The notes beneath the pieces are model-generated. The model saw only the letters and a list, made by a program, of their open reading frames with translations. It did no database searches and was not told the DNA's origin. This document shows, in pieces, positions 37,972-46,928 of a stretch of 64,000 nt of DNA. This DNA is from Polynucleobacter sp. AM-25C3 (GTDB taxonomy: Bacteria > Pseudomonadota > Gammaproteobacteria > Burkholderiales > Burkholderiaceae). The DNA is taken from positions 37,166 through 101,165 of the forward strand of contig NZ_JACVOS010000009.1 of assembly GCF_018882335.1 (NCBI RefSeq), written 5' to 3'. A program made the translations under genes and the position numbers. Position 1 is the first letter of the stretch; each line of letters opens with the position of its first letter.

Positions 37972-39729
37972 TTACTGATGTCTTGAAAGCATCAACAGCT
38001 TTTCTACACCAACGGGCTCCTCTCTGAGGAGCGGCAGAACGGCATAGCGCTTGGCGTAAGTGTTTGCGACCAAGTCAATTTCATGCAATTCGTTTTGCGC
38101 CCGTTTTCTCAAGAGTGGGGAGTGCGGATTAGATGCAGCCACACTGTTATTAATCACCCAAGCCCAAGGTTCGATGCCAGCTCTACGAAGATCGGCTTGT
38201 AGATTGGCCGCTTCTAATACGGGGGTAGTTTCTGCAAGGGTTACTAAAAGTACCTTTGTTTGTTTGGGATCTTGCAGTTGCATCATTGGCGTGGTGAAGT
38301 GCGTATTGGTTTTACCCATCTGACGCTCAATATCGCGATGATATGAGCCCGTGGCATCTAGCAAAAGCAATGTATGTCCTGTTGGTGCGGTATCCATTAC
38401 GACAAACTTCTTGCCTGCCTCACGAATGATTCTTGAGAAGGCTTGGAATACCGCAATTTCCTCTGTGCAGGGAGAACGCAAATCTTCTTCTAACAATTTA
38501 CGACCAGCATCATCTAACTTGGCACCCCGGGTCTCCATGACATGCTGTTTATATCGCTCAATTTCAGCATGGGGATCTATACGGCTAACGGACAAGTTAT
38601 CCATAGTGCCATTGAGGGTTTCATTAATGTGCGCTGCTGGGTCGGAGGTTGTTAGATGTACAGCGAGACCACGATGGGCTAGTTCTACTGCGACAGCTGC
38701 TGCTAAGGTAGTTTTACCCACACCGCCTTTACCCATAGTCATCACTAGACCATGACCATCTTTAGCAATCTCATCTACTAGTGTTGATAGATTTGGAGCA
38801 TTCAGTGTGATGGGTGTGAATTTAGATATATCAGGCACAGGCACTTGATCTTTGAGTAGTAAATGCAAAGCATCTAAACCTACGAGATTGAATGGCTTTA
38901 ATTCGATGATGTCGGTTGGTAGAGCTTTAAGTACATCAGGAATGGCGCTAAGCACTTTTTGTTCTCTGGCATAAATCGCCTGCGCCAATGGGTCTTGGGC
39001 AGCCTCGCTTTGAGGTAGCACACCATTGATCACGAGATTCTGTTTGGATAAACCAATGCCCGCTAATTCATCATGGGTGCGAGCGGCTTCACGCAAGGTA
39101 GAGGCTTGTGCTCTAGCGACCAGTATTAAACGGGTGCGCTCTGGATTGGCCAGAGCATCTACTGCCTCTTTGTATTGCGCACGTTGTTTCTCTAAGCCGG
39201 CCAGAGGACCAAGGCAGGAGGCATCGCCTTTACCTTCCTCTAGAAAACCACTCCAGGCGCCAGGCAACTGCAACAAGCGAATGGTGTGGCCTGTAGGTGC
39301 TGTGTCGAAAATAATATGGTCGTATTCAGTGGTTAACGCATCATCAGTGAGGAGCGCAGTGAATTCATCAAAGGCGGCGATTTCTGTAGTGCAAGCGCCG
39401 GAGAGTTGCTCTTCAATGCCCTTGACTACGGCGTCTGGCAGTTTGCCTCGTACAGGCCCCACAATGCGATCTCTGTAGAGTTGGGCCGCGGCTTGTGGGT
39501 CAATCTCTAGTGCAGATAAATTGGCAATTGCCGGAATAGCGGTGATGTGGTTCCCAATATTGACCCCAAACACTTGACCCACATTGGATGCTGGATCAGT
39601 GCTCACAAGCAATACTCGCTTGCCCGCTTCAGCCAATTCAATGGCACTTGCACAGGCAATGGAGGTTTTCCCAACCCCACCTTTACCCGTGAAGAATAAA
39701 AAGCGTGGAGGTGAGTTTAAGAATTGCAT
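37972..39729 (-). CDS. arsA: Arsenite efflux pump ATPase ArsA
   Basis: 585 aa with two homologous ATPase halves, each opening with GKGGVGKT (15-22 and about 332-339) and carrying DTAPTGHT signal motifs. Cysteines expected for As(III) binding are present in GACTTEIAAF, DASCLGP and SPCTEEIAVF. Drives arsenite export together with a membrane carrier, receiving As(III) from ArsD. Second gene of the minus-strand arsDA unit, 18 bp after arsD. Confidence 0.95.
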   Translation of the reverse strand: MQFLNSPPRFLFFTGKGGVGKTSIACASAIELAEAGKRVLLVSTDPASNVGQVFGVNIGNHITAIPAIANLSALEIDPQAAAQLYRDRIVGPVRGKLPDAVVKGIEEQLSGACTTEIAAFDEFTALLTDDALTTEYDHIIFDTAPTGHTIRLLQLPGAWSGFLEEGKGDASCLGPLAGLEKQRAQYKEAVDALANPERTRLILVARAQASTLREAARTHDELAGIGLSKQNLVINGVLPQSEAAQDPLAQAIYAREQKVLSAIPDVLKALPTDIIELKPFNLVGLDALHLLLKDQVPVPDISKFTPITLNAPNLSTLVDEIAKDGHGLVMTMGKGGVGKTTLAAAVAVELAHRGLAVHLTTSDPAAHINETLNGTMDNLSVSRIDPHAEIERYKQHVMETRGAKLDDAGRKLLEEDLRSPCTEEIAVFQAFSRIIREAGKKFVVMDTAPTGHTLLLLDATGSYHRDIERQMGKTNTHFTTPMMQLQDPKQTKVLLVTLAETTPVLEAANLQADLRRAGIEPWAWVINNSVAASNPHSPLLRKRAQNELHEIDLVANTYAKRYAVLPLLREEPVGVEKLLMLSRHQ

Positions 39730-39747
39730 TGAGATAGCCTTATGAAA

Positions 39748-40110
39748 TTAACAGCGCTTACTTCCGGAGCAACAACTTGATGCAGGTTTTGCTTCATCTA
39801 CTGATTGAATAATTCCAGCCCAACGAGATAGTTCAATGCGGTTGGGGTATCGACCTGCTAATGCCATTTCACCGTCGACCAAAATTAAGGGAAGGGCTTC
39901 TGCACCAGAGCGCTCTAAGAATCCGCCAACGGTTTTGTTCTCGACAAAAGCCATAGGCTCGGAGGATAAGTTAAAGCGACTAATCTTGGCACCATTTTGC
40001 TTGGCCCACTCCACATCAGCAGAGAAGGTAACCAAAGCCTGGTCAACATCCACTCCGCATACACCGGAGCTACAGCACATTGCTGGGTCATACACTTGAA
40101 TGGTTTTCAT
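39748..40110 (-). CDS. arsD: Arsenic metallochaperone ArsD
   Basis: 120 aa thioredoxin-fold chaperone. Cys12-Cys13-Cys18 in PAMCCSSGVC form the As(III) transfer site, and a vicinal pair plus terminal Cys lie at the C-terminus (SCCSGSKRC). Delivers As(III) to ArsA. AAGGAG precedes the ATG. Divergent from arsR. Confidence 0.95.
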   Translation of the reverse strand: MKTIQVYDPAMCCSSGVCGVDVDQALVTFSADVEWAKQNGAKISRFNLSSEPMAFVENKTVGGFLERSGAEALPLILVDGEMALAGRYPNRIELSRWAGIIQSVDEAKPASSCCSGSKRC

Positions 40111-40222
40111 AAAACACTCCTTATTGATCTGATCAGTCTATTCTTTCATTGTGGCAAAAGATCATGCAGAGCATTTGATCCATGTCATCAATTTGTCATA
40201 ATATTTCCATTATCATCGAAAT
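40111..40222. promoter_or_regulatory. Divergent ars promoter region with inverted repeats
   Basis: Holds both ars promoters. ATATTTC (40201-40207) and GAAATAT (40218-40224) form an inverted repeat with a 10-bp spacer that runs into the arsR start codon; TGATC-T-GATCA (40125-40135) lies near arsD. These are candidate ArsR operators controlling both directions. Confidence 0.5.
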
Positions 40223-40552
40223 ATGAAAAATGCTGAAGCCATTCAGGCTTTCCTAGCCCTAGGGCAGGAGTCACGTTTAAATGTATATAGATTGATTGTT
40301 CAAAAAGGCGATCAAGGCCTTATGCCTTCTCAAATTCATGAGTTGCTGGGTATTCCTAATGCAACCTTGAGCTTTCATTTAAAAGAACTCTACTTAGCAG
40401 GGTTAATTACGGTGGAGCGTCAGAGTCGCAATCTCATCTATCGACCTAACGCTCAATTGGTTCAAAACCTGAGTGAATTTTTATTAGATAACTGTTGCGG
40501 TGGCCAGTCTTGTGCTCCGCTTAAACCTTCGAAAAAGGCCAAATCATCATGA
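40223..40552 (+). CDS. arsR: ArsR/SmtB-family arsenic repressor
   Basis: 109 aa winged helix-turn-helix protein; SQIHELLGIPNATLSFHLKEL is the DNA-recognition segment. The usual ELCVCDL metal site in the recognition region is absent. Instead three cysteines sit at the C-terminus, Cys91-Cys92 and Cys97 (NCCGGQSC), like the alternative As(III) site known in some ArsR proteins such as that of Acidithiobacillus. First gene of arsR-arsC-acr3, overlapping arsC by four bases. Confidence 0.92.
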   Translation: MKNAEAIQAFLALGQESRLNVYRLIVQKGDQGLMPSQIHELLGIPNATLSFHLKELYLAGLITVERQSRNLIYRPNAQLVQNLSEFLLDNCCGGQSCAPLKPSKKAKSS

Positions 40553-41040
40553 AAACCTACAACATCCTCTTTCTGTGTACGCATAACTCTGCACGCTCAA
40601 TATTGGGTGAGGCTTTAGCATCAACCCATCCTAGTGGCAAGCTGGTCGGTTTTTCAGCTGGCTCAACGCCCGGTACAAGTGTTAATCCCATCGCCGCAGA
40701 TATTGCCGTAGAACTAGGAATGGATCGTGCGCTATTGAAGTCTAAAAGCTGGGACGTCTTTGCAGAAACCAATGCACCGAAGATGGATTTCATCATCACG
40801 GTTTGTGACAATGCCGCTGGAGAAGTGTGTCCATTCTGGCCAGGTCAACCCGCTACGGCACATTGGGGCTTTCCTGACCCATCGTTAGTGCAGGGTACCG
40901 ATTTAGAAAAGAAGGCCGCTTTTGTAAGTGTGATGAATGGCTTAAAGAAGCGCATTGATATCTTGGCTGCCATGCCCTTAGAAAAGTTAGACTCCATGAC
41001 GCTGAAGGCAATCCATGCATCAATCCAAACGCAAGCATGA
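40549..41040 (+). CDS. arsC: Arsenate reductase (low-molecular-weight phosphatase type)
   Basis: 163 aa. The phosphatase-like loop [10 protein letters not shown] gives the CX5R active site at residue 10, and the redox cysteines lie in [13 protein letters not shown]. Reduces As(V) to As(III) using thiol relay. ATGA-type overlaps with arsR before and acr3 after show translational coupling. Confidence 0.94.
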   Translation: MKTYNILFLCTHNSARSILGEALASTHPSGKLVGFSAGSTPGTSVNPIAADIAVELGMDRALLKSKSWDVFAETNAPKMDFIITVCDNAAGEVCPFWPGQPATAHWGFPDPSLVQGTDLEKKAAFVSVMNGLKKRIDILAAMPLEKLDSMTLKAIHASIQTQA

Positions 41041-42080
41041 ATGCCTTAACCAAAAAACTCTCCTTTCTTGACCGCTACCTCACGGTATGGATCTTTGCAG
41101 CGATGGCTTGCGGAATCGCCCTGGGCTTTATATTTCCTGGTGTAGAAGGGTTAATTAACTCCTTCCAAGTTGGCACCACCAATATCCCCATCGCTATTGG
41201 TCTGATATTGATGATGTATCCGCCGTTTGCAAAGGTGCGTTACGAAGATTTGCCTGATGTGTTTAAAGACAAACGCATTTTTCTGATTTCGATATTGATG
41301 AACTGGATTGTTGCGCCTGCATTAATGTTTTTTTTGGCAATCACTTTTGTACCTGATCAACCGGAATATATGGCTGGCTTGATTTTGATTGGTATTGCTC
41401 CCTGTATTGCCATGGTGATTGTGTGGAACGATATTGCTAAAGGTTCAACTGAGTATGCTGCTGGTTTAGTGGCATTTAATGCCATTTTCCAAGTACTCTT
41501 TTTTAGTGTCTACGCCTATTTCTTCCTCACAGTTTTGCCGCCTTACTTTGGCTTAGCCGCATCCAATGTCAGCGTGAGCATGGGGCAGATTGCGGAGAGC
41601 GTCTTTATCTATCTTGGCGTACCTTGCATTGCGGGTATTTTGACCCGAGTGGTGATGCTCAAGTTCATATCTAAGGATCAATATCACGAGCAGTTTGTGC
41701 CCCGCATCGGCAAGCTCACCCTGATTGCTTTGCTATTCACTATCGTGGTGATGTTTAGCCTGAAGGGTAAGCTTATTCTGAGTCTGCCGATGGATGTCGT
41801 CACGATTGCAGTTCCACTGTTAATTTTCTTCCTCATTATGTTCTTGCTGACATTCTTTGTAACGGGCAAGATGGGGATTGATTACAAGCGTTGCTGCACC
41901 TTGTCTTTTACGGCATCAAGCAATAACTTTGAACTCGCTATTGCTGTAGCAATTGCTGTATTTGGAATTAATTCAGGCGCAGCATTTGCAGCAGTCATAG
42001 GCCCTCTTGTAGAGGTGCCCATCATGATTGGCTTAGTTACGGTAGCGCTGTGGTTTAAAGAACGCTTCTTTAAGACCTAA
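41037..42080 (+). CDS. acr3: Arsenite permease of the ACR3 family
   Basis: 347 aa, ten predicted helices. [20 protein letters not shown] at the start and [19 protein letters not shown] with the essential Cys identify ACR3 rather than ArsB. Exports As(III); with ArsA encoded across the divergent promoter it may run as an ATP-driven pump or alone. Confidence 0.95.
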   Translation: MNALTKKLSFLDRYLTVWIFAAMACGIALGFIFPGVEGLINSFQVGTTNIPIAIGLILMMYPPFAKVRYEDLPDVFKDKRIFLISILMNWIVAPALMFFLAITFVPDQPEYMAGLILIGIAPCIAMVIVWNDIAKGSTEYAAGLVAFNAIFQVLFFSVYAYFFLTVLPPYFGLAASNVSVSMGQIAESVFIYLGVPCIAGILTRVVMLKFISKDQYHEQFVPRIGKLTLIALLFTIVVMFSLKGKLILSLPMDVVTIAVPLLIFFLIMFLLTFFVTGKMGIDYKRCCTLSFTASSNNFELAIAVAIAVFGINSGAAFAAVIGPLVEVPIMIGLVTVALWFKERFFKT

Positions 42081-42116
42081 ATTCCCCTGGCGTCAGATGG
42101 CCCTTGCACAACATGG

Positions 42117-42147
42117 TTGTTTGATGCTAACATATTTGTTAGCATCA
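42117..42147 (+). promoter_or_regulatory. Palindromic operator inside the HigBA-like promoter
   Basis: A perfect inverted repeat with 11-bp arms (TGATGCTAACA, 42122-42132, complement 42137-42147, spacer TATT) occupies the spacer of a promoter made of TTGTTT (42117-42122) and TAGCAT (42140-42145), 17 bp apart. Transcription would begin at or next to the toxin ATG (42152). Confidence 0.7.
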
Positions 42148-42151
42148 TCAA

Positions 42152-42475
42152 ATGACCTATACCATTCGCTATTACAGTTCTGAAGTGTTGGAGCAGATTT
42201 TTGTTTTACCTGTTTCTTTGCGGGCTCGATACATTGCTTTGACTGAACGCATGATTAAATATGGACCGCATTTGGGGTTGCCGCATACTGATTCATTTGG
42301 AAGTGGGTTATTTGAATTGAGGCTAAAAGGTGCAGAGGGGATCGCTAGAGTTTTCTTTTGTACGCTAGTGGGGCGTGAGGTTGTAATGTTGCATAGCTTT
42401 ATCAAGAAGTCACAGAAAACTCCCGATCGGGAGTTAAGGCTAGCCAAGCTGAGGATGAGGGAGTTGAAATTATGA
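42152..42475 (+). CDS. HigB/RelE-superfamily toxin (phage Gp49-like)
   Basis: 107 aa, COG4679-type toxin: LPVSLRARYIALTERM, FGSGLFELRLKG, GIARVFFC and MLHSFIKKSQKTPDRELRLAK are the family pattern of this ribosome-dependent mRNA interferase. Toxin comes first and the helix-turn-helix antitoxin second, the order seen in HigBA-type pairs. The genes overlap as ATGA. Confidence 0.88.
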   Translation: MTYTIRYYSSEVLEQIFVLPVSLRARYIALTERMIKYGPHLGLPHTDSFGSGLFELRLKGAEGIARVFFCTLVGREVVMLHSFIKKSQKTPDRELRLAKLRMRELKL

Positions 42476-42771
42476 AGACAAAACCGTTAACTCATAAACA
42501 GGCCGTAAGTATCATGTTGAAAAACGCTGCTGTAAAAGCAGAAGTTCAGCGATTAAATAAAGAAGAGTTCGCCATTCTTGATGAGATTTTGAAGGCTCGT
42601 AAAGCTGCCGGCCTATCCCAGGCTGAAGTGGCTAAAAGAATGGGTACCCAAGCACCTGCTGTTGCTAGACTGGAAAGTTCTCTGGCTACTGGAAAGCATT
42701 CTCCAAGTCTTAGCACTCTTCGAAAATATGCTGCCGCTCTAGGCAAGAAAGTTGAGTTGCACCTAGTTTGA
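42472..42771 (+). CDS. HigA-like XRE helix-turn-helix antitoxin
   Basis: 99 aa, COG5606-like. The helix-turn-helix reads ARKAAGLSQAEVAKRMGTQAPAVARLE (about 40-66 in pieces), followed by LSTLRKYAAALGKKVELHL. Neutralises the upstream toxin and should bind the 11-bp-arm palindrome before it. Confidence 0.88.
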   Translation: MKTKPLTHKQAVSIMLKNAAVKAEVQRLNKEEFAILDEILKARKAAGLSQAEVAKRMGTQAPAVARLESSLATGKHSPSLSTLRKYAAALGKKVELHLV

Positions 42772-42800
42772 CGGCGGGTAATGCTGATAGCGATCAGAAC

Positions 42801-43037
42801 CTATGACCTATAAGGCCTCACGAGAGCCTCTAGCCCGAATGCATCATTCGCATGTCTGAGTGCATCAATGGATTCTCTGAGCGCCTTAATATCTTTGCAC
42901 TTGAGCTTTTGCAGTTTCTTACGATCCATGCCATAGGTATCTACTAGGTAGCGAACTCGAGATAGACATATTTGCAGGCGGATGAGCCAGTAGATAGCAA
43001 AAATTCCGGGTGCGAATAGCAGAAGCAAAATACTCAT
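42801..43037 (-). CDS. Small hypothetical membrane protein
   Basis: 78 aa with one or two N-terminal hydrophobic helices (residues 2-24) and a basic, helical C-terminus containing RKKLQKLKCKDIKALRESI. No family recognised and only a weak ribosome site. It lies just downstream of the uspA terminator on the same strand. Plausible as a gene because of its membrane-like start, but unproven. Confidence 0.45.
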   Translation of the reverse strand: MSILLLLFAPGIFAIYWLIRLQICLSRVRYLVDTYGMDRKKLQKLKCKDIKALRESIDALRHANDAFGLEALVRPYRS

Positions 43038-43048
43038 TTAATAGCCTA

Positions 43049-43074
43049 TAAAAAAGGCCGTCATGAAGACGGCC
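43049..43074 (-). terminator. Intrinsic terminator of the universal stress protein gene
   Basis: GGCCGTC/GACGGCC (43056-43062 and 43068-43074) with loop ATGAA; read on the minus strand it is followed by a run of six T (43050-43055). Confidence 0.85.
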
Positions 43075-43107
43075 TATTGAGAATCAATCTTGCGATTATT
43101 TCAATGC

Positions 43108-43533
43108 TTACTTGATTAATAAAACAGGTTGTTTTGCTGCATTACTAATCTTCTGGGCTACTGAACCCATGATGGCATCAACAATACCAGTTCTACCTTT
43201 TGAGCCCATCACAATCAGGTCAAATTTTTCTTTATTGGCTAAGGCAATAATTTCGTTAGCAACATTACCGCGCTTAATCACCATATCGTGTTTTACGCCA
43301 GCAGTGTCAAGAGCCTTCTGGGCACTTTTTAGTTCTTTCTCACTAACTTCACGCAGGTAATCATCAATCACGCTGGTAGCAACAAATTGCTTAACGTGAC
43401 CAAGGCCAATATCGTCATGAATACTGATCAATGTCACCGTGCATTTGCTGCGTAAATCTTTAGCTAACTTTCCAACGTACTTAGCTGCATTGAGCGAAGA
43501 TTTGGAGCCGTCAACTGGTAATAATATTTTCAT
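43108..43533 (-). CDS. Universal stress protein, UspA family
   Basis: 141 aa single-domain Usp. ILLPVDGSKSSLNAAKY opens the fold and VMGSKGRTGIVDAIMGSVAQ carries the ATP-binding GX2GX9G(S) motif, so this is an ATP-binding type. Monocistronic, with its own terminator and GAGGGA before the ATG. Confidence 0.93.
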   Translation of the reverse strand: MKILLPVDGSKSSLNAAKYVGKLAKDLRSKCTVTLISIHDDIGLGHVKQFVATSVIDDYLREVSEKELKSAQKALDTAGVKHDMVIKRGNVANEIIALANKEKFDLIVMGSKGRTGIVDAIMGSVAQKISNAAKQPVLLIK

Positions 43534-43652
43534 TTGTCCCTCTATTTTTGTAGTGAATAAACTGCACCTGCATTATTCTAATTTACTATTAAATTCAGTA
43601 TAAATCTACGAAAAAATAGCAGATCTACACAGGCCATTGCTAAGACGGCGTT

Positions 43653-44426
43653 TTACTTCAGAAAGGCATCGTAGAAGGTTTTAATGATCAAGATAGTTAC
43701 CAGAATAAAGAAGCCCTTGCGAATAAAGGCATTGCCATGCTTAATCGCAATCTTGCTACCAATTTGACCTCCTACGAGATTGGCACTGGCCATCAGTAAA
43801 CCTAGCTTCCAGTCAAAATAACCGAGGTAGAAAAACACGCAGAGCGCCCCCAAATTGGAAGCGATATTGAGAAACTTGGCTGGCGCTGCAGAGCGTAAAA
43901 AATCGAAGCCCAATACTCGGGTGTAGAACAGCTTATAAAAAGCGCCAGCTCCAGGCCCCAGAAAGCCATCATAAAAACCAATAAGTCCGGCACCAGTTGA
44001 GGCAATCGCTTTTTGTTTATGGTGTTGGTGCTTGGGCGCATGAATTAACCCAGCACTGGACTTGATATTAAAGATCAGGAGCGCTAGCAATAAAAATGGC
44101 AGTGCGCCTCTGAGCCAATCTGTAGGTAATTGAGTTACAAGATACGCCCCGGCAACCGAGGCGAAGAAAGCAAATATAGAAGAAATAATTACTAAACCCC
44201 AAGGACTTTTATTAGCTCTGCTGTATTGAATGGCGGAGCCAATGGTGCCTACAATCGAACCAAATTTATTGACCGAGAGCAGGGTGGCAGGTGGAAAGCC
44301 TGGCAACACGGCAAAAAGGGCTGGCACCTGAATCATTCCCCCGCCACCGATGATGGAGTCGACCAGGCCAGCAAATAAGGCGCAAGCCAGCAATAAGCTG
44401 AGGTCAAATACGGAAAGCTCCAACAT
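43653..44426 (-). CDS. TSUP-family (TauE/SafE) permease
   Basis: 257 aa with about eight transmembrane helices. GLVDSIIGGGGMIQVPALF near the N-terminus and GFYDGFLGPGAGAFYKL at the repeat in the second half are the paired signatures of YfcA/TauE proteins, which move sulfur-containing or organic anions. It begins 1 bp after the HD-GYP stop, so the two are cotranscribed. Confidence 0.88.
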   Translation of the reverse strand: MLELSVFDLSLLLACALFAGLVDSIIGGGGMIQVPALFAVLPGFPPATLLSVNKFGSIVGTIGSAIQYSRANKSPWGLVIISSIFAFFASVAGAYLVTQLPTDWLRGALPFLLLALLIFNIKSSAGLIHAPKHQHHKQKAIASTGAGLIGFYDGFLGPGAGAFYKLFYTRVLGFDFLRSAAPAKFLNIASNLGALCVFFYLGYFDWKLGLLMASANLVGGQIGSKIAIKHGNAFIRKGFFILVTILIIKTFYDAFLK

Positions 44427-44427
44427 G

Positions 44428-45708
44428 TCAGCTTAATTGCGTTTTAAGGTAGCGGTTAATTGCCTGGTCAAGACGTTCGTGGATGGTGGATTCATTGTCA
44501 TGCATTATTTTTTCATAAATTGTTTTGGAGATGGGTACAAAGGCATCAATCACGGCTGGATCAAAATGCGTACCACTATCTTTTTCAATAATCTCCATCG
44601 CTGTTTGATAGTCAAATGATTTCTTATAAGGTCTGTTCGAGCAAAGGGCATCAAATACATCAGCTACAGCAAAAATCCTGGCTGGAAGGGGAATGGCTTC
44701 ACCCTTCAGGCCTCTTGGGTATCCTGATCCATCCCACTTTTCATGGTGGGCGCTGACCACTGGATAGGCTTCATGAAGCAGTGTTCTGCCTTGAATCATT
44801 TCTTCGCCGTGACTTACATGGGTTTTCATGATTTCCATCTCATCAAAATTGAGTTTTGATGGTTTGAGTAAGATGTCATCGGGAATACCAATTTTGCCAA
44901 TATCATGCAAAAGGCCGCCAATGATGACGGGCACCATTTCTGCGGAGGGTAGATTGAGTGCCTCTGCAATTCGGATGGCGCTCAAGGTCACGCGATAGTT
45001 ATGAATCCCTGTTTCCGCGTCCCTCTTGGCTGCTGCTTCTCCAAGGGATTTCATGGTCTGAATATTGGATCTAAAGAGATTATCTGATTTGAGATCTTTT
45101 TCTTTATTAAGGCTAATGATAACGGGGTAAAGAATGAGTCCGCATAGTAAGACTGCTAGTGCCACCATGATGGAAGTCTGTAAGGCGACCTCTCTTAATT
45201 GGGCTTCGCGCCATTGCGGGATGATGCTTAAGGTTTCTAAATAGCCAATAACCTGATTTTTTGCGTCCTTACCATTGCTAGTGAGCGGTGTGATGGTGTT
45301 GATTACCCTTCGGCCATCTGACAATTTTTGCGTATCTGAGGTGGTGTTATTTAGACCGGGTTGCTTGATGTGATGCAAGCCCATCATTGAGTGCTCAGTT
45401 TCACTGGGAGTGTCGCCGTACTCTGCGAGCTTATTCCAGTCTACATCGTAAATTTCTACCACATCAAAGATGCCGTATCGCACCAAGTAGTTAGCTGCTA
45501 TGCCAGCTTCTTCATGGAACAAATAAAACTCGCTACTAAAGGGGCCATCCTTTTTCATCAGACGGTCGGCTGTTTCTATTGTCAATCCTTTATTTAAATC
45601 CCCTGCTGCATTAAATGCTTGTAACCAGGCTAGGTAGCCCATAGTAATGGCTAAGAGAATTGACACTAGCCCTATGCGCAAAGCAATTTTTTTATTAAAG
45701 GAGGGCAT
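44428..45708 (-). CDS. HD-GYP domain c-di-GMP phosphodiesterase with periplasmic sensor
   Basis: 426 aa. A transmembrane helix (about 8-28), a periplasmic sensing region of about 145 residues and a second helix (about 185-205) lead to an HD-GYP domain: LLHDIGKIGIPDDILLKP (HD at about 268) and HHEKWDGSGYPRGL (GYP at about 330). All expected metal ligands of this phosphodiesterase family appear present. Degrades cyclic di-GMP. Upstream partner of the TSUP permease. Confidence 0.9.
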   Translation of the reverse strand: MPSFNKKIALRIGLVSILLAITMGYLAWLQAFNAAGDLNKGLTIETADRLMKKDGPFSSEFYLFHEEAGIAANYLVRYGIFDVVEIYDVDWNKLAEYGDTPSETEHSMMGLHHIKQPGLNNTTSDTQKLSDGRRVINTITPLTSNGKDAKNQVIGYLETLSIIPQWREAQLREVALQTSIMVALAVLLCGLILYPVIISLNKEKDLKSDNLFRSNIQTMKSLGEAAAKRDAETGIHNYRVTLSAIRIAEALNLPSAEMVPVIIGGLLHDIGKIGIPDDILLKPSKLNFDEMEIMKTHVSHGEEMIQGRTLLHEAYPVVSAHHEKWDGSGYPRGLKGEAIPLPARIFAVADVFDALCSNRPYKKSFDYQTAMEIIEKDSGTHFDPAVIDAFVPISKTIYEKIMHDNESTIHERLDQAINRYLKTQLS

Positions 45709-45867
45709 TAAGGTATTTTATTCGAGGGCTTTCAAGGTATTTAGATGATAAGCCTTCCACCTGAATTTAAGCGTCTTATTGACGGTAAATCGCCGCATTC
45801 CTCTAAAATAAGAATTAGTTATATAACTTGGATACCAATTCATTGTCATGGTCATGGAGCACATAGT

Positions 45868-46764
45868 ATGAAAGTGAATTCCGATGGCGTATCCGCATCG
45901 AGGGTGTATCTGCCTTCAGGGCAGAGTCACACAAGCCTATTGGATTTCTTCCTTAGCAACTTTCCACATATTGAGCCAAGCGAATGGACCGCGCGCTTTA
46001 GTGAGGGCTTGGTGATGACTGCCGACGGTGCCCCAGTTGCCGCTAACAATGTCTATTTACCAAATACCCACTTACTGTATTTCAGGCGCTTGGCACGAGA
46101 GCCAGAGATTCCGTTTGATGAACGCATCGTATTTCAGGATGAGCATATTCTGGTGGCAGATAAGCCCCATTTTTTACCAGTCACACCCAGTGGGCTTTAC
46201 TTACATCAAACCTTACTCAATCGGCTGAAGAAAAAAACAGGGATTCAGAGCTTGAGTCCAATCCATCGCATTGATCGAGATACTGCTGGCTTAGTTATTT
46301 TTTCAGTAAATCCCGAGGAAAGGGCGCAGTATCAAAATCTCTTTAGGGATCGAGCCGTCACGAAAGTGTACGAAGCCATTGCGCCATATTCAGAGGATCT
46401 CATCGGTAGATTGCCAATGACTTATCAAAGTAGGTTAGAGGAGTCTGAGCACTTTTTGCAAATGCAAGAAGTGGAGGGTGAGACAAATACCGATACCCGC
46501 ATTGAATTGATTGAAGCAACAAAACCCTGGGCTAAATATCGCCTCACTCCAGGCAGTGGCAAAAAGCACCAGTTACGTTGCCATCTCAATAGCCTGGGGG
46601 CTCCAATAAAGCATGATCAGATCTATCCAATTCTTACTCCCTACCAAGAATATGATTTGGACTTTTCTAAACCACTGCAACTATTGGCTAAGGAGCTTGC
46701 ATTTCTGGATCCCATCACTGGTAAGGCACATCATTTTTTCAGCACTCAATCATTAGATTTCTGA
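45868..46764 (+). CDS. RluA-family pseudouridine synthase
   Basis: About 298 aa RNA pseudouridine synthase; the catalytic motif reads HRIDRDTAGLVIF, and KKHQLRCHLNSLGAPI is the RluA-family KxxQIRxH segment. Target RNA unknown; it resembles the standalone RluA-like proteins (YqcB/RluA-like) rather than RluB. The frame is open from 45745, but ATG 45868 has GGAG 8 bp upstream and the extra 41 residues (His-rich ITWIPIHCHGHGAHS) look untranslated. Confidence 0.87.
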   Translation: MKVNSDGVSASRVYLPSGQSHTSLLDFFLSNFPHIEPSEWTARFSEGLVMTADGAPVAANNVYLPNTHLLYFRRLAREPEIPFDERIVFQDEHILVADKPHFLPVTPSGLYLHQTLLNRLKKKTGIQSLSPIHRIDRDTAGLVIFSVNPEERAQYQNLFRDRAVTKVYEAIAPYSEDLIGRLPMTYQSRLEESEHFLQMQEVEGETNTDTRIELIEATKPWAKYRLTPGSGKKHQLRCHLNSLGAPIKHDQIYPILTPYQEYDLDFSKPLQLLAKELAFLDPITGKAHHFFSTQSLDF

Positions 46765-46835
46765 AATATCGCCACAAGTAGAACTACAAATGCGCTGCAG
46801 TAAAAAAGCAGGCAAAAATCACATTTAGACCGATC

Positions 46836-46901
46836 TATAATTGAACGAGCGGCTAATTTTGGCCGCTAGGGCTAGTCAGCATGCGGAAAGTGCGGATGCT
46901 G
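46836..46901 (+). promoter_or_regulatory. TATAAT box and structured leader of the 84-aa gene
   Basis: TATAAT at 46836-46841 (no clear -35) is followed by two stem-loops in the leader: AGCGGC/GCCGCT (46848-46867) and CAGCAT/ATGCTG (46877-46901). The leader is about 80 nt long, unlike most genes here. Confidence 0.45.
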
Positions 46902-46928
46902 TAAATCCGACTTCATAGGAAAGCGCAA

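Noticed and set aside
46893..46909. tRNA-Tyr-like anticodon arm (CTGTAAATCCG) before the 84-aa gene
   Set aside because: No matching acceptor or T-arm (no GTTCGA) nearby, and the 7-base loop does not put GTA at the anticodon position when the stem is paired. It is part of the gene's leader.
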